The notes under the pieces are model-generated. The model was not told the origin of the DNA, searched no databases, and worked only from the letters and a program-made list of their open reading frames with translations. 64,000 bases of DNA from NCBI RefSeq assembly GCF_000247695.1, contig NW_004624801.1, forward strand, positions 2,693,209-2,757,208, read 5' to 3'. The translations under genes were made by a program, and so were the position numbers. The stretch's first letter is position 1. Every line of letters begins with the position of its first letter. The DNA is from Heterocephalus glaber (Eukaryota > Chordata > Mammalia > Rodentia > Bathyergidae). This document shows positions 46,138 to 59,444 of this stretch, in pieces.

Positions 46138-46236
46138 CAGAAAGCTCGCCAGGTGGAGAAGCCAGCCCCTCGCAAAGGGAGGCTGACAGCCAGGCCCTCT
46201 GGGAAATTCTGGATTCCAATTCCAATGGCCAAATTC
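46138..46236 (-). CDS. SLC39A11: SLC39A11 (ZIP11) third-last coding exon
   Basis: The acceptor is gatttttcag and the donor TTTCTG|gtgagt. The exon starts with the last base of a split codon (Arg in other mammals), then encodes [32 protein letters not shown] and two bases of Trp. It forms TM5. QNFPEG is the second zinc-binding motif of this subfamily, where Gln, Asn and Glu take the places of the His/Glu ligands of other ZIP proteins. The first motif (HNVPEG in TM4) would be on the next exon upstream, which I could not find in the window. The 99-base length is a multiple of three with phase 2 at both ends. No frameshift or stop is present. Confidence 0.97.
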
Positions 46237-46539
46237 CTGAAAAATCAAGAAGGTATGTGAAGCTCTTATCTGCAGCTGTGAAACCGCACAGATGAGGGCC
46301 TCTGGCTGGAACAAAAGCCCTTCTTTGGTGTAGGGAGCTGGGTGGGGACCTGTGATAGGCAGAGAGAACGGTCAGGACCCACGTGTAGGTGGACAGCACA
46401 AGTTGCGGGCAGGAGTGACAGAGATCTGTCTCCCCATCAGTGTCCTGGTGTGGTGACACTGGAGTGCTGCAGTGCAGCAGAGAACACGCTGGCTGGGCAC
46501 CAGGCTGGCCGCACCACTCCACAAAAATCATTTCACTTT

Positions 46540-46675
46540 CTACGCCTCCATACCTTGTATATAACCTGGGGATAATAACATCCATCCTGATTAGCTGCCG
46601 TGTGGCCCAGTGGCCTAGTGCTGCCTGTAAAGTTCTAGCACGTATGAAGTGCTCGATACATCTCTATGGTACAGG
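46540..46675 (+). repeat. MIR SINE (intronic)
   Basis: 'acctggggataataacatcc' then 'tctagcacgtatgaagtgct'. Confidence 0.55.
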
Positions 46676-47327
46676 AATGGGTATATCACATTTTACCCAG
46701 AAGCAAGTTCAGCAGCGGAGTACATTTGCACAATCTGATGGTGGCGCAGATCTGGCTGGGGTCTGACGCAATCGCTGCACTTCTGGGTGGTGCACACTGC
46801 CATCCTCTCACTTCCTGTCTCTGTGTTACACTGGGGTGACGGTGCCGTGTGACTCAGTCACCCCTCGTGTGACTGGCCAGTGCCTGTTTTTGAAAACCTG
46901 CTTTGTACACAAATCAAGAACTGACATGCAGAGGGAGGGCAAAGCACAATGAGACTGGTACACGTTCAGCACGTGATTTAGCCAGGAACACAAGGCATGC
47001 GCATGTAATCACTAATTCATAGTGCATGTAGGGGAAGAACCCTTATTGCACACGCTGCATACAGCTGTGCATCAACCAAATGTCAACTCACAGAGGAAGC
47101 AAAGGCACAAAGGGACGGAGAATGGTCAGTCTGAGTGCCACAGGAAGGACATTGGAGACCATCTCCCCCGGCAAGATGCCACCTTGGCTAAATGGGCACA
47201 AGGGGCAGCCCCTCCCCGGAAGGCTCATCTGATCAACAAAGGTCTCAGAAAGGGTCATCGCTTGGCTCTAGCTATGTCTCTGTTCCAGTCTCCAGCACAG
47301 AATACCAATGGTAATCCCCTATGGTTA

Positions 47328-47455
47328 ATTGTTTTTTCAGTGCTGGGGATTGAACCTAGGGCCTTCTCACCAAGCTACATCCTCAACCATTTTTATTTTG
47401 AGACAGGGTCTAAGTTTCTAAGTTGCCAGGCTGGGCTCTCAGTATTTAATATTTA
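47328..47455 (-). repeat. MEN-type composite SINE, antisense, 3'-part only
   Basis: 'tgctggggattgaacctagg', 'ccaagctacatcctcaacc', then 'tttgagacagggtctaag'. The B1 half stops after 'gccaggctgggctct'. Confidence 0.82.
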
Positions 47456-48014
47456 ATCCTCATTTGGTTTGGGGACTGCAGCTCACCTGGGTTCACCTTT
47501 ATCCCACCTCCATGCATACATGCTTCATGGGTGGGGGCCTCACCATTCAGAAAACCCACCCCAGGGTCAGTCAAGGAGACTCTTAGAAAAAGACTGATCC
47601 TCCCAGAACCTTGAACTTGGAAACATTTAGCTGGCACGTGGTTCATGTCATTAACTCTCATCCTGTCCCTTCTCGACAGCTTTACAATGTCTCCCCTCGA
47701 CACCTACCCATTTGGGTATCAAAATGATGGTATCTGGGAATTTATTATTAGCTCCTTAATAGGGGAGCTGCTATGAGGTCTTAAGAGTTAGCAGAGCCAC
47801 TGAGCTCATCTTGATAGACTGTAGGCAAGGACTGTTCCTAAAAATGGAGACAAGACAGCCCCTCCCCACTGGCCCAGGCATGTGCTGTAAGGCCTGTGCT
47901 CCAGCACTCAGTCTCTGCTGCTCTCTCCCACGAGTTTGCCAAACCTCCATCCATGTTACCTAAGGCTGCTCTCCCTTTACTTCTTTAGGAGGGACTCAGA
48001 CACACGCTTGCCTC

Positions 48015-48260
48015 ATCCCATGATCTAAAGGACAGCAAATGTTTCCTGCAAAGGCCCAGAGAGTAAATATTTTAGTTTCTGTGGGCCACTGAATTTGTGT
48101 TGCAAATGCTGAACTTTGCCACTGTAGTGGAAAAGCAGCCACAGACAATACATAAATAAATGAGTATGGCTGGGTTCCAATAAAACTTTATTTACATGAA
48201 CAGGTGGTGGGCTGGAATAGTTCAGTGGCTGCAGAAAGATTGGACAAGATGGAACTGCAG
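48015..48260. mobile_element. hAT-type non-autonomous DNA transposon remnant
   Basis: 'tgcaaaggcccagagagtaa', 'tattttagtttctgtgggcc', 'gaaaagcagccacagacaat' and 'caataaaactttatttaca' are the conserved body of a widespread eutherian MER element. I do not assign the subfamily. Confidence 0.7.
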
Positions 48261-50435
48261 ACCCTGGGCCCACCCTGTTCTTCTTTAGGTTATCACAGCT
48301 ATCTATGTAGGAAAGTTTGGGACAACTGGATTTCTCAAGTCCAAATCCTGGGTCCATGGTGGATTCCACTGAGATTTCAAAGGACAGCTTGGGAGGCCAG
48401 GAGAAAGTCTGCCGCAGAGCCAGAGTCCCTGCAGAGATTCTCCACTGGGAGAATGCCTAGTGCAGTAGAGGGAGTGGAGTCAAGGTTGGGACCCCAGAAG
48501 GGTGGAGGTGTTGGCAGGATGCCATGCTAGCCTTTCACACGCACCAGCCAGACGCTGTCTACCATGTGGCCTGCAACCAGCGAAGAGGTAAGGGTGGGAC
48601 ATCGTGTATAAGATTTTGGTGAGGACGGCTGGGCATCATGAAAGTCTGGTACCGGGCCCCGGTGCGCTGGCTGGCCTGTCTGGGCTGCACAGAAGCTCCC
48701 AGGAGGCATGGGCTCTTGCTTCTCCTCCTTTCTCTGGTCACCTCCAGGTTCCAACCCCACCAGGTGTAAGTGGGTACTGGAGACTGGATAATTCTCTAGG
48801 CACAGAGGACATGGCGCTGCTGGAGGGAGTAGGGTACTTTCCTGTTCCACTGTGCTTCCAGTATGGAAATCTTCATTGGATAAAGAGCTCTCAAGGCTGC
48901 TCTAAAGCTTTGTCCCTAAGCTTGGGACAATCTTACTCTCTTATCAGAGGTCCTTCTACCAGATGAGGGACAGGACAGGAAGTCCACTGTGGCTTACACA
49001 CCCTCCCAGTACCCCTGCTCTGTCCCAGTTTAACAGAAGAGAAGGGGGATTAGGAGAAATTAGATAGAATTTAAAAAAGAAATCTAGCTAGAGGTTTTTA
49101 GGCAAAAGTTATTGTTCTGTTCCTTGCTTTTAAAGTATGCACTTACACGAAGCAGTAGGCCCAGATGGGCCATATTACTTTTCCTCCTCTTCTGGGTCCC
49201 TAACCATCAGCGCCCAGTCAGTCCATAAGGCAGCATAAAAGGATTGAGCTCCTTTCTCCCTCAGAAGGCCTTAGCTTCTCCTTCTGTGTGTCTCTGCCAA
49301 GGAGCGTGATGAGCGTCCACCTCTGAGGAGTAGGGTTTAGGATCTGAGTCAACAGCCTCACTTTTTGTCCTCTTGGGCCCCAGGTCTATGATTCCAAATC
49401 CAGCTTCAAGACACACTGACAATCCCTGTTCAAGATGTAGAACCCCAAGCAGCCTATTCTAAGCAGCCCTGGGCAGAACTACAGTGTATTCTATAGACGT
49501 CTATGAACTTCTACTAGTGTTGTGTCTTAACAGACTTGGGGCTCCTTAGTCCAGGAGGAAGGGACATTTGAAGTATATTGCTGTGGAAGAAACAAGCCAC
49601 AAAGGCAAATTCTTGCTAACATCTCATTAACTCCTGCCTTGTCTACTCAGAGTCCCCTATGATGGGCCTTTCCCCTCATCTTCATTCGGTGCTCTCTTGT
49701 GCCCCCAAATGTTTGGGTAAACACAACCAGCTTTCTTGTCCTTATGCCAAGCCTTGGATCCAAGGGCTCTTTCCAGTGAGGAAGGACAAGGGCTCCAACC
49801 AGGGCTTGTCTGACAATGAGGACTTGGTACTTGGTAGCTGGCCCCAGCAGATGGCCAAAGACTAGAAAATGTCCCCCATGTGTACAGATGGGAGGGAGAC
49901 TTATGCCAGGTGCCAAGGAGCTGCCACCTCAGTGTCACCAGCAAGGCAGTGGTGGCGCTCCCTGTCCAAAGTCCTCTCCGTGGTACGGTGCTGGCTGCAG
50001 CCATCCGCCAGGCGGAGGCTTCCACAGCCTCCTCCACATCCTGTCCAGGAGCCACCATCCTGATAAGCAGCACAGAAACCCCATTCTTCTGTCCCTGGCA
50101 AGCCTCGTTACCTCTGCCCTGCCCTGGCACGGGGCTTCCAGCCCAACTGGTGCCACACCCTCTGGATTCTGCCAGGCCTTTCTCCAAAGGGTGCTGCCTC
50201 ACTGGGCAACCAGAAAGCCTCCCTGGTACACTCTTGGGCTCCTGTAGTCCATGCAAGGGCTGGGGTCACTGCCTCTCTGCCTTCCTCCCTTCCTACACAT
50301 CCCTTCTTAATTTGGGTCTTCTCCATGCATACAAATAGAATAAGTAAGATTTGGCCCTGGGCCTAGCCATGTTCGCTTGTTTTGCTGTATGTCATGCATC
50401 TGTTCAATGTCAGATAATCAGGAGCGACCCAATGG
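48261..50435. other. Intronic unique DNA, moderately GC-rich
   Basis: Several open frames of 100-200 codons overlap on both strands (48.5-48.9 and 49.6-50.3 kb). None shows a known domain and they overlap out of frame. Confidence 0.45.
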
Positions 50436-50439
50436 AAGA

Positions 50440-50625
50440 GCCCAGACATCTCCATGCCCTCTACTCCTCAGCATCCACATCAGCTCTGCAACGTGACTGA
50501 CATCTGCAGTTCTCAGACCTGGCTGTCCACTGGGGTCACCGTGGAGTGATGAACTGGAGCACTGGGCCTCGTGTGAGCAGATTTAAAAGTGTGTGGTAGT
50601 GTTAAGAACCCCTGGCCTAAGGTGT
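50440..50625. mobile_element. MER20-like DNA transposon remnant (weak)
   Basis: 'gcagttctcagacctggctg', 'ccactggggtcaccgtgg' and a central 'agatttaaaagtgtgtgg' hint at a hAT element of the MER20/MER5 group. Confidence 0.35.
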
Positions 50626-50769
50626 CATCAAAGGGGATAAGGAAGGATGGAGGCTGAGACCACCATTATCTCAGAAGCCCCTTCCCCACCGTGCACACCA
50701 GCGGGCCACGAGCGATGTGTCTGGAGCCTGCAGGGTGGGTGCTTACTGTACATAAAATCTGATTCAGGG

Positions 50770-51560
50770 CGCCATGGAAGGGCCCCCAGGAACACGGGGC
50801 AGGAGTAAGAAAGTAGATGGGCAGGATGACAGGTGTGTGGGCAGAAGTGAGGGTGAAGGTGAGCGCCATGTGGCCGGGTGGAAAGGGGCAGAGGGAAAGG
50901 AGGTGACAGGGTCGGTCCTGGGGACCAGGGAGCTGGTGGTGCGGGGAAGTCCCAGCCTCACCCACTCCCCTGCAGCCCTACTGTGCTCCCCTCCTCGGCC
51001 TCCAGCCAGCCCAAAGGCACCCTGCCAGACCTCCCAGTTGGCTCCTCGAAGCTCTGGGAAGGGAAGGCTCAAATGAGAGGTTTCCTTTCCAGGATGGGCT
51101 ACCAAAATTCCCAACGGTATTTAAAAGCCAGAGGGAGCAAAACAAGTCCGCAGAGGACAGTGAAGCCCCTGTGTGCTGGGCTTTGCTCCTCCCCAGCAGA
51201 GCACAGAGACGCCATTGCCACTCCGCACTGCGAGCAGATGGGAGGGAGGGGAAGTGGGATGAAGGGCTCTTTACAGGAAGAAACCACAAGCTGTCCCTTT
51301 CGTGTGCGGCCAAGCCCCCCCCCCCCCGTGACCTGTCACCAGGCCTGGCCCAGGGCCGATGGGAGGGGGCCTTCGGGGAAGGAGAGGGAGAAGGCCGGGA
51401 GGTGGGGTTTACGGGGCAGGGTGCCGCTGGTGCAGCCTCCCGAGGCCCCCTCTGGGAAGGTGAGCCACGGCTTTGCCAGGGTGGCTGCTCTGCGGAGGAG
51501 TTGAACTTGGCTTGGGCACCCAAACTTCTCGCTTCCTTTCCCTTGGGAGTAGGAATTTGT
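50770..51560. other. GC-rich intronic block with a C-homopolymer
   Basis: GC-rich and CpG-moderate, with an 11-base C run near 51317-51327. Overlapping long frames on both strands (up to 208 codons) are a composition effect. It could be a weak intragenic CpG island, but CpG density is below that at 2 kb and 36 kb. Confidence 0.4.
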
Positions 51561-54018
51561 CAGGAAGAGGCAGACCCAGGGAACCAGGGACTTAAAGTTC
51601 AGCGTCGGGGTTTGAAACGGGGAACTGGTTTTAGGTTTCCTCTCATACTTTGGTCTCTTCATTTTTGATGTTTTTAGGCACCAAGGGGGAGCCAAGGTAG
51701 AAGAAAGCATGGCAGGCAGAAGATGCCAAGACACACATGACTCCCTTGACTTGGGGGAGGAGGTGCAGGGCAATGGCCACTCTAACCCCAGGGATCTTTT
51801 AGCTGTGTTGGATCAATGCGCTAAGGGGCTGGAATTCGCAGAGTGCAGTGTGACTTTCGTTACAGGAGCCAGGGTGCCCAAGCGTCCCAGTTTGTCCAGG
51901 AGCATGGAGTTTCCTGGGGTGGAAGCACCCGAGGGCAGGTGGCAGAGGCAGAGATAACATGGAGAAGGTATACAGAATCCTGGAAGTTGAGCAGAAGTTT
52001 AAGGATCAAAAGCCCTACCCCGTACCGGGGACAGTGTCATGCAAGTCCTGACCCTTCTGGACACTTCGGACACTCAAGAGAGCTGGTTCCCCTGCCACCC
52101 CATGGATCCATGGATGGCAAGGCAGTCTTGGGGACTGCTGTCTCCCCCAGCCCTGAGGAACACCCCGAGACTGCAGTGCCCTGAAGGCTCAGGAGAGGTG
52201 GCCTCCCTGCAGGGACAGCAGCAGACGCTTTGCTCCAGGTCTGGGCAGAAGGGACACAAAGGACTGATTCAGGCTGCTGAAGGCCAGGAGGCAGCTGGAA
52301 ACCCCCGGGGGTGGGAGACCTGTGAGGGGTGGGAAGGGGCTGGGCTCACTCACAAATATTGACTCCTAGCAGATGGACAGGGCCCAGCCCCTGGTGGGTG
52401 CCAAGGAGGCACAGACAGGGGAAAGGTGCCCATTCATCAGTTTGCCCCTCCAGCCTGGCTTCGAGGACAGAAGCAGACAGCCTGAGGGGGTTTTTCCATT
52501 TGTCTCCAGCATTCCTTAGTCTCTCGACCTGTAGAGGGAGAAGCTCCTGGCCAAGGTCCCTCCAGGCTGCGAGGCAGGAAGGCCTCCCTGGCCTGATCTG
52601 CAACAACTTCGAATCCCCAGAGGTGGGTGACAGGAAGGAAGCTCAGACGCAGTGGGACATAGCTTCTGTGTTTTCCAGGCCTGGAGGCAACGGGGAGGCC
52701 TGACCTCATTTCCCCACTGCAGGCTCCCCTGCCAGGCCCTCTCCTACCCCGAGTTCAGAATCACTGAACACTCAGGCCTGCAAAGGCCCTGGAGGTGGCT
52801 TTGATCAACGCCTTCATTGTTAAGGAGGGAAGCTGAGGCTACAAGTTCTGCCTTTGGGGCCCTGTGGCCTGTTGCAGGTGAGTCAGACATGCCTCGATGG
52901 GAGGTCCAGGTGCACTGTGGTGACCCAGTACCCACCTCTGCTTCATCTGTGAGATAGGCATACAATGCCAAACGTATAGGGTTCTTGTGCATGTGGGAGA
53001 CAATCACTGTGAGGTGTGGGTCCCACTCCAAGTCCAGGGTGGGGCTCCTTGCATGGCAGCCACTGTTAAAATCACCCCAGTACCCTGAATGGGGCAGAGC
53101 AGAGCGGGGCACTCAGGCCTGCTACCCAAAGCCTGGTGGCCACCCAACCTCACACTGATTTCTTCTCTGGTGCTCTTCAGTCTCCTCAGCTCTGGGGCCC
53201 CTGGTCAGACACATAACCTGAAACAGCCAGTGGCCAGCTGGGGTTTTACATTCAGCCACTAGCCCCTGGCAAGAGCAAATGGAAGAGCCCAAGCTACATT
53301 TGAGGAAGGACATTAGGAAGGACCCCATCTGCAAGGAGCTTTCAATTAAACAGGGGGCAAAAGACCCCTCTGCAAATGGCTGTGGCACAGCCAGGACCAT
53401 GAGAGACGTACTGAGCATGTGGAAACAGTCTGCGGAGAGAATGACGTTCAAGATAGACTTTCAAGCAAGTCTTTTTAACAATTTTAACAGCTAGATGGAT
53501 GGGGAAGGGCACTGCAGACAGGAAGGAGTAAGCAAAGTTGTGTAATGCCAGGTGGCCCACCCAGGTCTTCCTTACTACCCTGTCCCCAAATCTAAGTCAA
53601 TACACAAATAAAAACACAAAATGCACTGAGCCAAAGCCCATTCCTCCTTGACATTCATTTTTCCCAGTGGAGTCTACTAGCTTTTAAGAAAAAACCTGAG
53701 CACTAAATGCCTCAGTCCAGCCCAGGGCTCTTCCTAAGGCCCAAAGCACCGGCTTCTACCCCAATGGCTCCCACTCATTTTTAGGAGTCACTCAGGGGTG
53801 TCCTGAAATCCGTTCATTGTCCTTCACCACTCAAACTTTCATTTAAGGACCCTCGGGACTCGATCCTGGGGACGCTGCCAGCGGGAGTCAGCACAGGGCA
53901 TGTGCAGTGGCACAGAGCCCAAAGGACGGGGTAGCAATCACAGCTAAAACCAGCTGAGTCTTTTGTTACCACACCCACCCCATCAGAGGGAGCCTGAGGT
54001 CCTCAGGGTAGAATAGCA
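51561..54018. other. Intronic unique DNA
   Basis: No repeat or exon recognised. Confidence 0.4.
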
Positions 54019-54019
54019 A

Positions 54020-54262
54020 TGATGCTAATCTTTACTTGCTGCCATTTATTGGATGTTACTGAGTGTCAGGCTTGTTCGTAAGCTGTTCACATGTGGCAAC
54101 ATGCTTTCCCCCGCAACCACCTCTTGAGATTTTGCTGTTATTGTTGCACCCACTTCACAGATGGGGAAACTGAAGGACAAGCAGTTGCATTAGTAGTCCC
54201 CAGGGCTACCCAGCTGGGAGGTGACAGAGCAGGACCTCTAAACCACTGCTTCGGGCCCTCTG
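54020..54262 (-). repeat. MIR SINE, antisense, nearly full length
   Basis: 'gatgttactgagtgtcaggc', 'tcacagatggggaaactgaa' and 'ctacccagctgggaggtgac' in antisense MIR order. Confidence 0.75.
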
Positions 54263-54484
54263 GGTCCCACGCAGACCCACCACACCATCCTAGGGAGAGC
54301 TGGTTATCCGGCTCAGACCTCCAACAGGAGGGCAGGTCTTGCCCTACACCTGCTGGGCTGAGGTTCTGTCATTCTGTCTCATTGGGCACAGCAAGGAGAG
54401 CGCATGAGATGGGGGGAAGATGTGAACCAGGGACCTTGAAGGTTTAACAGAGTGGGAATGGTTCGTCCTCAGCAGAGTATTTCG

Positions 54485-54690
54485 GTGTCACTATGTCGGA
54501 CGTTCAGATTCACTAATTCATCATGGTGGGGACCTGCTCTGTGCACTACAGGATGTTTAGCGGCATCCTTAGCCTTTGGTCACTAGATGCAAGGAGCAAC
54601 TTCCTAGTTACGAAAACCAGAATGTCTGCAGAAGTGGCCAGAGTTCCCCTGCAGGGCAACATCACCCCTGGTCGAGAGCTGTGGACCCAG
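54485..54690 (-). mobile_element. MER5A-type hAT remnant, antisense
   Basis: 'gtgcactacaggatgtttag', 'cctttggtcactagatgc' and 'agggcaacatcacccctgg' are the reverse complement of the same family as at 21.0 kb. Confidence 0.75.
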
Positions 54691-55835
54691 AGTATAGGTG
54701 AGCTGGCATCCTTGCAAAACTGCCTCTGGGTAAGAAAAGGCTCTGGCTGCTCACAGAGAGTCCTGAGCTCAGCCTCCCCTTTGAGAATGGCCAGGCTGAG
54801 TGGAGGTGCGTCCCCGGGAACTCTGTTGTGGCAGCATACTCCTAGGGTGGCACGTGGGTGTAATGCTTGACAAGCACCAGGCCTGGCTCCCTTAGTCATA
54901 GACAGAGGTCCTCCCCCACCTCACTGTGGCTTCATTCCAGGGAAGCTTTTGCCTCACAGTCTTGTACACAGTGCCCCCTGGAGTTGTGCAGCAGGACGTT
55001 CCTGTTTGAAGCCCAAGGCTGTGGCTCAGCCTGGGGTTAGAGGTGAGTGTTCTCTGGGGAGGCAGTGGGTAGAGTCATGGATTTCTCTGAGAACTGGCAA
55101 ATGAGGCCTTGGCAACCCTCAGCCTTGCTCTCCAGGCTAGATTCTCCAGCCGGCTGATCAGGAAAGGAGAATGGCATATTCCTGACAAGCCCCACTTCAC
55201 CCCAGCTTTCAGATCCTCCTGGGGCGACGAGCGTGTGTATTCTTGCGTGGCAGGCCCTTACATACTGTTTTGATTGTTATCGTCCCACCCTGAAAGGCCT
55301 GATTGTTCAGGCCTGGTGGTGACATCACCGGCTTCCCACTCGGCAGGCAGACTGTTGAGGTGTTGGATGAGCCTGCAGGTGGGAAGGGGCTGGGTGCTCC
55401 CCAAGGCTGCCCAGCCCTACCTGCTCAGCAGAGCTGGCTTAGCACGCAAGGGATCTTCCCCCACCTCCTGCCTGCGGTTCTGGGAGCTCCACAGGCTAGC
55501 ATGACGAGATGACCCATCCAAACCCTTAAAGCCCGATGCCTTCCCCCAAAGTGGGCAGGGAAGGGCTCCAGGCAGTCGAGCTACAAGGCAGGGTGTTGGC
55601 TGAGGGTGATTCAGGCTACCACTGAAGACCGCTTCATGCAGAAGCTCCCATATAACCATGGGTTCCGTGGCTCCCGGGGCCACGTCCTGGGGCCCTTTGC
55701 CTGCTAAGTCTCCCAGCAAATAAAACCAATCTGATGGGTAGGCTGGGCATGAGGCTGCCTCACTCGGCATGTGGAGGTACATGCCTGGGAGCAATGCGCC
55801 CCTGTGTCCCTCGCAGGCTGTGTACTAGGAGTGCT
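54691..55835. other. Intronic unique DNA
   Basis: Nothing recognised. Confidence 0.4.
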
Positions 55836-55837
55836 GT

Positions 55838-56110
55838 TAATCCCAGCAGTGCTGTAAGTCCTGGAGACCATGCAGATGCCCTTCCTCAACAGAATGGATA
55901 AAGGAGCTGTGTTCCATCACACAATGGAATACTGTACTGCTAGGAGAGGGGGAGCTCTGTACCTACATGCATGAGGTGGAGGCGTCTCAAGACATTTTGA
56001 GTGAAAAAATGAGACACAAAATAGTAAATGTCATGCGGTCCTCTTTACAAAAATCCCCAAACAGGCAAAAACTAGGCAAGGCCCTCATAGCTCCTCACTG
56101 ATATGAGCAG
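55838..56110 (+). mobile_element. L1 3' fragment
   Basis: 'cctcaacagaatggataaag', 'cacaatggaatactgtactg' and 'tgagtgaaaaaatgagacac' correspond to the ORF2 end and 3' UTR of an L1. Confidence 0.65.
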
Positions 56111-56559
56111 TCAATAGTCATTAGTGGTTTTATTTGTTAATTCTCCTTAGGCATTTGGAATGTGAGCAGAAACTAATGACCCATTAAAGGCCAGATTTCA
56201 GTTCCTAAATGGGAGTCATGCTTCTGGAAGAAGAATAATTTCCCATTGCTTTTACAAAGATGTTTCCTCAAGTTACAGGTCCAGAAAAGAGCACAGGTAT
56301 AAGTGTTCTGCTAGCTGAATTTTCAGAAACTGGCAAAAGCCACATCCAGATCAAGAAACAGAACATAGCCAGTGGCCCGTGACTCCCAGCCCTAGGATCC
56401 CTGTTCACTGCTGCATTTTCCAGAGTTTGTTTCTTCATCTAATATCACAAAAGGCAGGAAGAACAGGAGGCTGAGGCAGCTTCAAGGAGGAGCTGATTAT
56501 CAGCCTGGCTGTTCTCCGTGGCTACCTGTTCTCCGTAGCCGTCTGTTCTTGCTCCTTCC

Positions 56560-56968
56560 CTTTCAGCTATCTGCAGCTCATTTCTTCACCTCTTTCAAGG
56601 CTAGGTAATCTGGCCTTTCCAGAGTGAGATCATGAAAGTCACCCCCTACTACCACCAACAGCAGCAGCAGCTCTGGGGAAAGCCAGGTGCCACAATATGA
56701 GTACATGCAAGTAGCCACATGTGGCAAGGAAATGAACTCTTCTGCCAATAGCCAAGTGAGTGCATCATCTTGGAAGTGAACCCTCCAGCCCCAGCCCAGC
56801 CCTCAGACCATAGGAGCCCTGGATAACCTCTTGACGGTGACCTCTCACTAGTGGTCCCGGAGCTGGGACCACTCAGCAAAGCCACTCTCAAATTCTGAGC
56901 CCGCAAAAAAGTGAGATAATGCTTACTGGCTTACGCCATCATGTTTTGAGGTATCTTGTCAAAGGAAA
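56560..56968 (+). mobile_element. MLT1-like LTR (weak)
   Basis: 'aagtagccacatgtggcaag' in the middle and 'gtgagataatgcttactggc' with 'tgttttgaggtatcttgtc' at the end suggest an old MLT1. Low similarity. Confidence 0.4.
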
Positions 56969-59440
56969 AAGAAAACCAATGTAGTCACCCCCATCTAAAA
57001 TCTAGACTACTTTACTTTCTCTTTTTATTCACTCTTTTCTTCCCAAGTCTTTCTTGCTTCCTGATAGCATTTCTGGCCTTGTAACCTACTACAATACATT
57101 CTTTTAACATGTTTATTCTTTGTTCTTTCTCCCTCGCCTGACTTTGTATCAGAACAAGCTAGGAACCCTCATCTGTCTGTGCACAATGTGTCCCAGTATC
57201 TGAAAGAGAGCGAGCCAGGTGTGTGCAGCTGTGAAACAGATGGGCATACAGATACAGGCCCCAGAATTCCAGCAGGGCTAATGTCTGCTCCCTGCTGTAG
57301 GGGATCAATCAGCAGGGAGCATGTCACAATCCTTTGAGTTTCAGTGGCTTCAGCTGTAAAAAGAAAAGGAGGGTAAATTGGGTGACCCGTGAGCTCTTTT
57401 CCAGATACTATGCCTCATGATTCCTACACAAGGACAGCTTTGTGGGTTCTCCGGATTCCAGGGGCTGCCTCCACCTCCACCAAACCTCATTTTCCTGTCT
57501 GTGCACATCTGGAAATCCAAAACACAAAACTATCTCATTGTGCACATCTGGACAGCATAAACCAACTAAAAGGGAACTCCAAAATGCTGCTCAGCAAAAT
57601 TGCAGTGCAGGCCAAATGGGAGAGGTTGAAAGACTCCTTTCTTTTCCACCTGCAAAACAATCTTCTGGGCATGATCTTATGTGCTGAATGCTTTGCCACT
57701 GAATAACATACACTCTCACGCTGTCTCTCTGCCTGGCGCCCAGCCAATGTAAAACTTACAGAAAGAGACTTTTTCCCTACCCTTTTGTTTAGACCAAACT
57801 ATACCTTTACTTGCCCTTGGGGCATGTGGCCTATTGGAAGCTGAACACCACCTGCTCCTCCTCCACCCCTTCAGGGAGAGTGACTGAACTGTACACCTAA
57901 TGCAAACTGAACTCAACTGGGAGCTTTCGGGCTACTGGTGAGAAACCCTTGGCTATTTGCATGCAGTTAGGGTAGCCCCTCCCTTCCAAGGCTGGGAAGG
58001 GAAAGCTGCTTGGCAGGATGTAGTCTCCTTGTTTGACAACCAGCCTGGACTTCCCAAACAAACAGGAATGATTATTCCTTTGGAAATGAAATGAGTTTCA
58101 GGAGCACTGAACTGAAGACAAACAGGACAGGGAGGGTAAGAGGCATGGTGAGGTGGGGTGCTCCCCATTGGCCCTTCACACCCAAGGATGTCAAGGGCTT
58201 GATGGGGAGGACTCCCTGGAGCATGGAAGGCTCACGAGGCAACCGGGAGCCTTTGTGTTAATGTCCTGTGAATGCAGAGGATGCTACAAAAAGAGAGTGA
58301 AGGTGAGTGGAGACCTTGGGTCAGGGTGTTTGGTCATCCTTCCCATCTTTCTTTGGAGCTCCCTGCCTTCGGGTGACAGGGACAGGTGAAGAAAAACAGC
58401 ACTTCTCTAAGGCTCAGAGTTCTCTTTGAAGTGAGACCACTGCTGTCTGCAGAAGCCCAACAGCTCAAAGAGCACAGAGCCCAGCCCCACGACTCTGCAT
58501 GCAGGCAGGGCCTGAAGAATGAGAGAAATCTTTTCCTTCCTCCTGCTGTGGGCTTTGGAACTTGCTTTCTAGCTAACCAGGAACTCAGGCCTTTCCTGTT
58601 GAGAAATGATTGTGTTTTCTTGGCTTCTCATATGGACAGCCAAGGGTGAAGGCCATGAAGGGTACAAGGCCATGAAGTTAATGCCAAGGGGTAGGTGGGA
58701 AAGATCATGAGCCAGGAGGCTGGGCACCTCCTGCTTTGCTACCAATATAGCCAAGACACGCACAGAGCAACTGCCTCATTCCAGCCACTTCCACCGTTAA
58801 TGACCTGTGCTGATTGCACACAGAGAGAAAAGAAAAGAAGATAGGTAGAAAGGCAACAAGGAAAATTTTAAAACTGTGCTTAAAGAAAACTACAGCTTCA
58901 GGATGCAATCAAAGTTACCAGGGGTGACAGTACCTTTCTATTTTCTAGGAAACTCATTCCAAAAAGTCCCTGAGTCTGCAAACTGGGTCTGTGCTTTTCT
59001 CCTGGAAAATGAGCCTGCACTTTTCCTCTAATATTATATACTCACAAATTCCACAAACTCCCAATCCTCAAGGAAGCAGCAGACAGCGTATCTCCAAACT
59101 CCAAACACATGTAAATGGTTTGTATTCTACCTTAGCTCACTCAACAGGTAACTTGATAGGCAGTAGGAACACGCATCCTAGACCACCCGTCTAAGGGACA
59201 TCCCCAAGGCCACATAAAAGACTCCAATCCCAGACCATAATGTGTCTCATGCTAGGAGCTCTTGCACTCCCCTGAGCATGGAATTCTAACAAACCTTTCC
59301 ATGTCTCTTCTCTGCGCATCCTGCAAGCCTTTTCTGTGATATAAGTCACTGAACTTATAGCTTACCAAATGGGTAGTGTGAATTGAAGTCCCCATCTCTT
59401 TTGGGGGGGACCTCCCTGGACCCCATCGGGTGACAATGCA
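56969..59440. other. Intronic unique DNA
   Basis: No exon, RNA gene or clear repeat. AT-rich at 57000-57130. Confidence 0.4.
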
Positions 59441-59444
59441 ACCA

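Noticed and set aside
49657..50338. Cluster of overlapping frames (up to 199 codons) at 49.7-50.3 kb
   Set aside because: Six overlapping frames with unrelated content; none resembles ZIP11 or any other family I know.
50878..51523. Frames of 181-208 codons on both strands at 51 kb
   Set aside because: Mutually overlapping in a GC-rich intron, no splice context, no domain.
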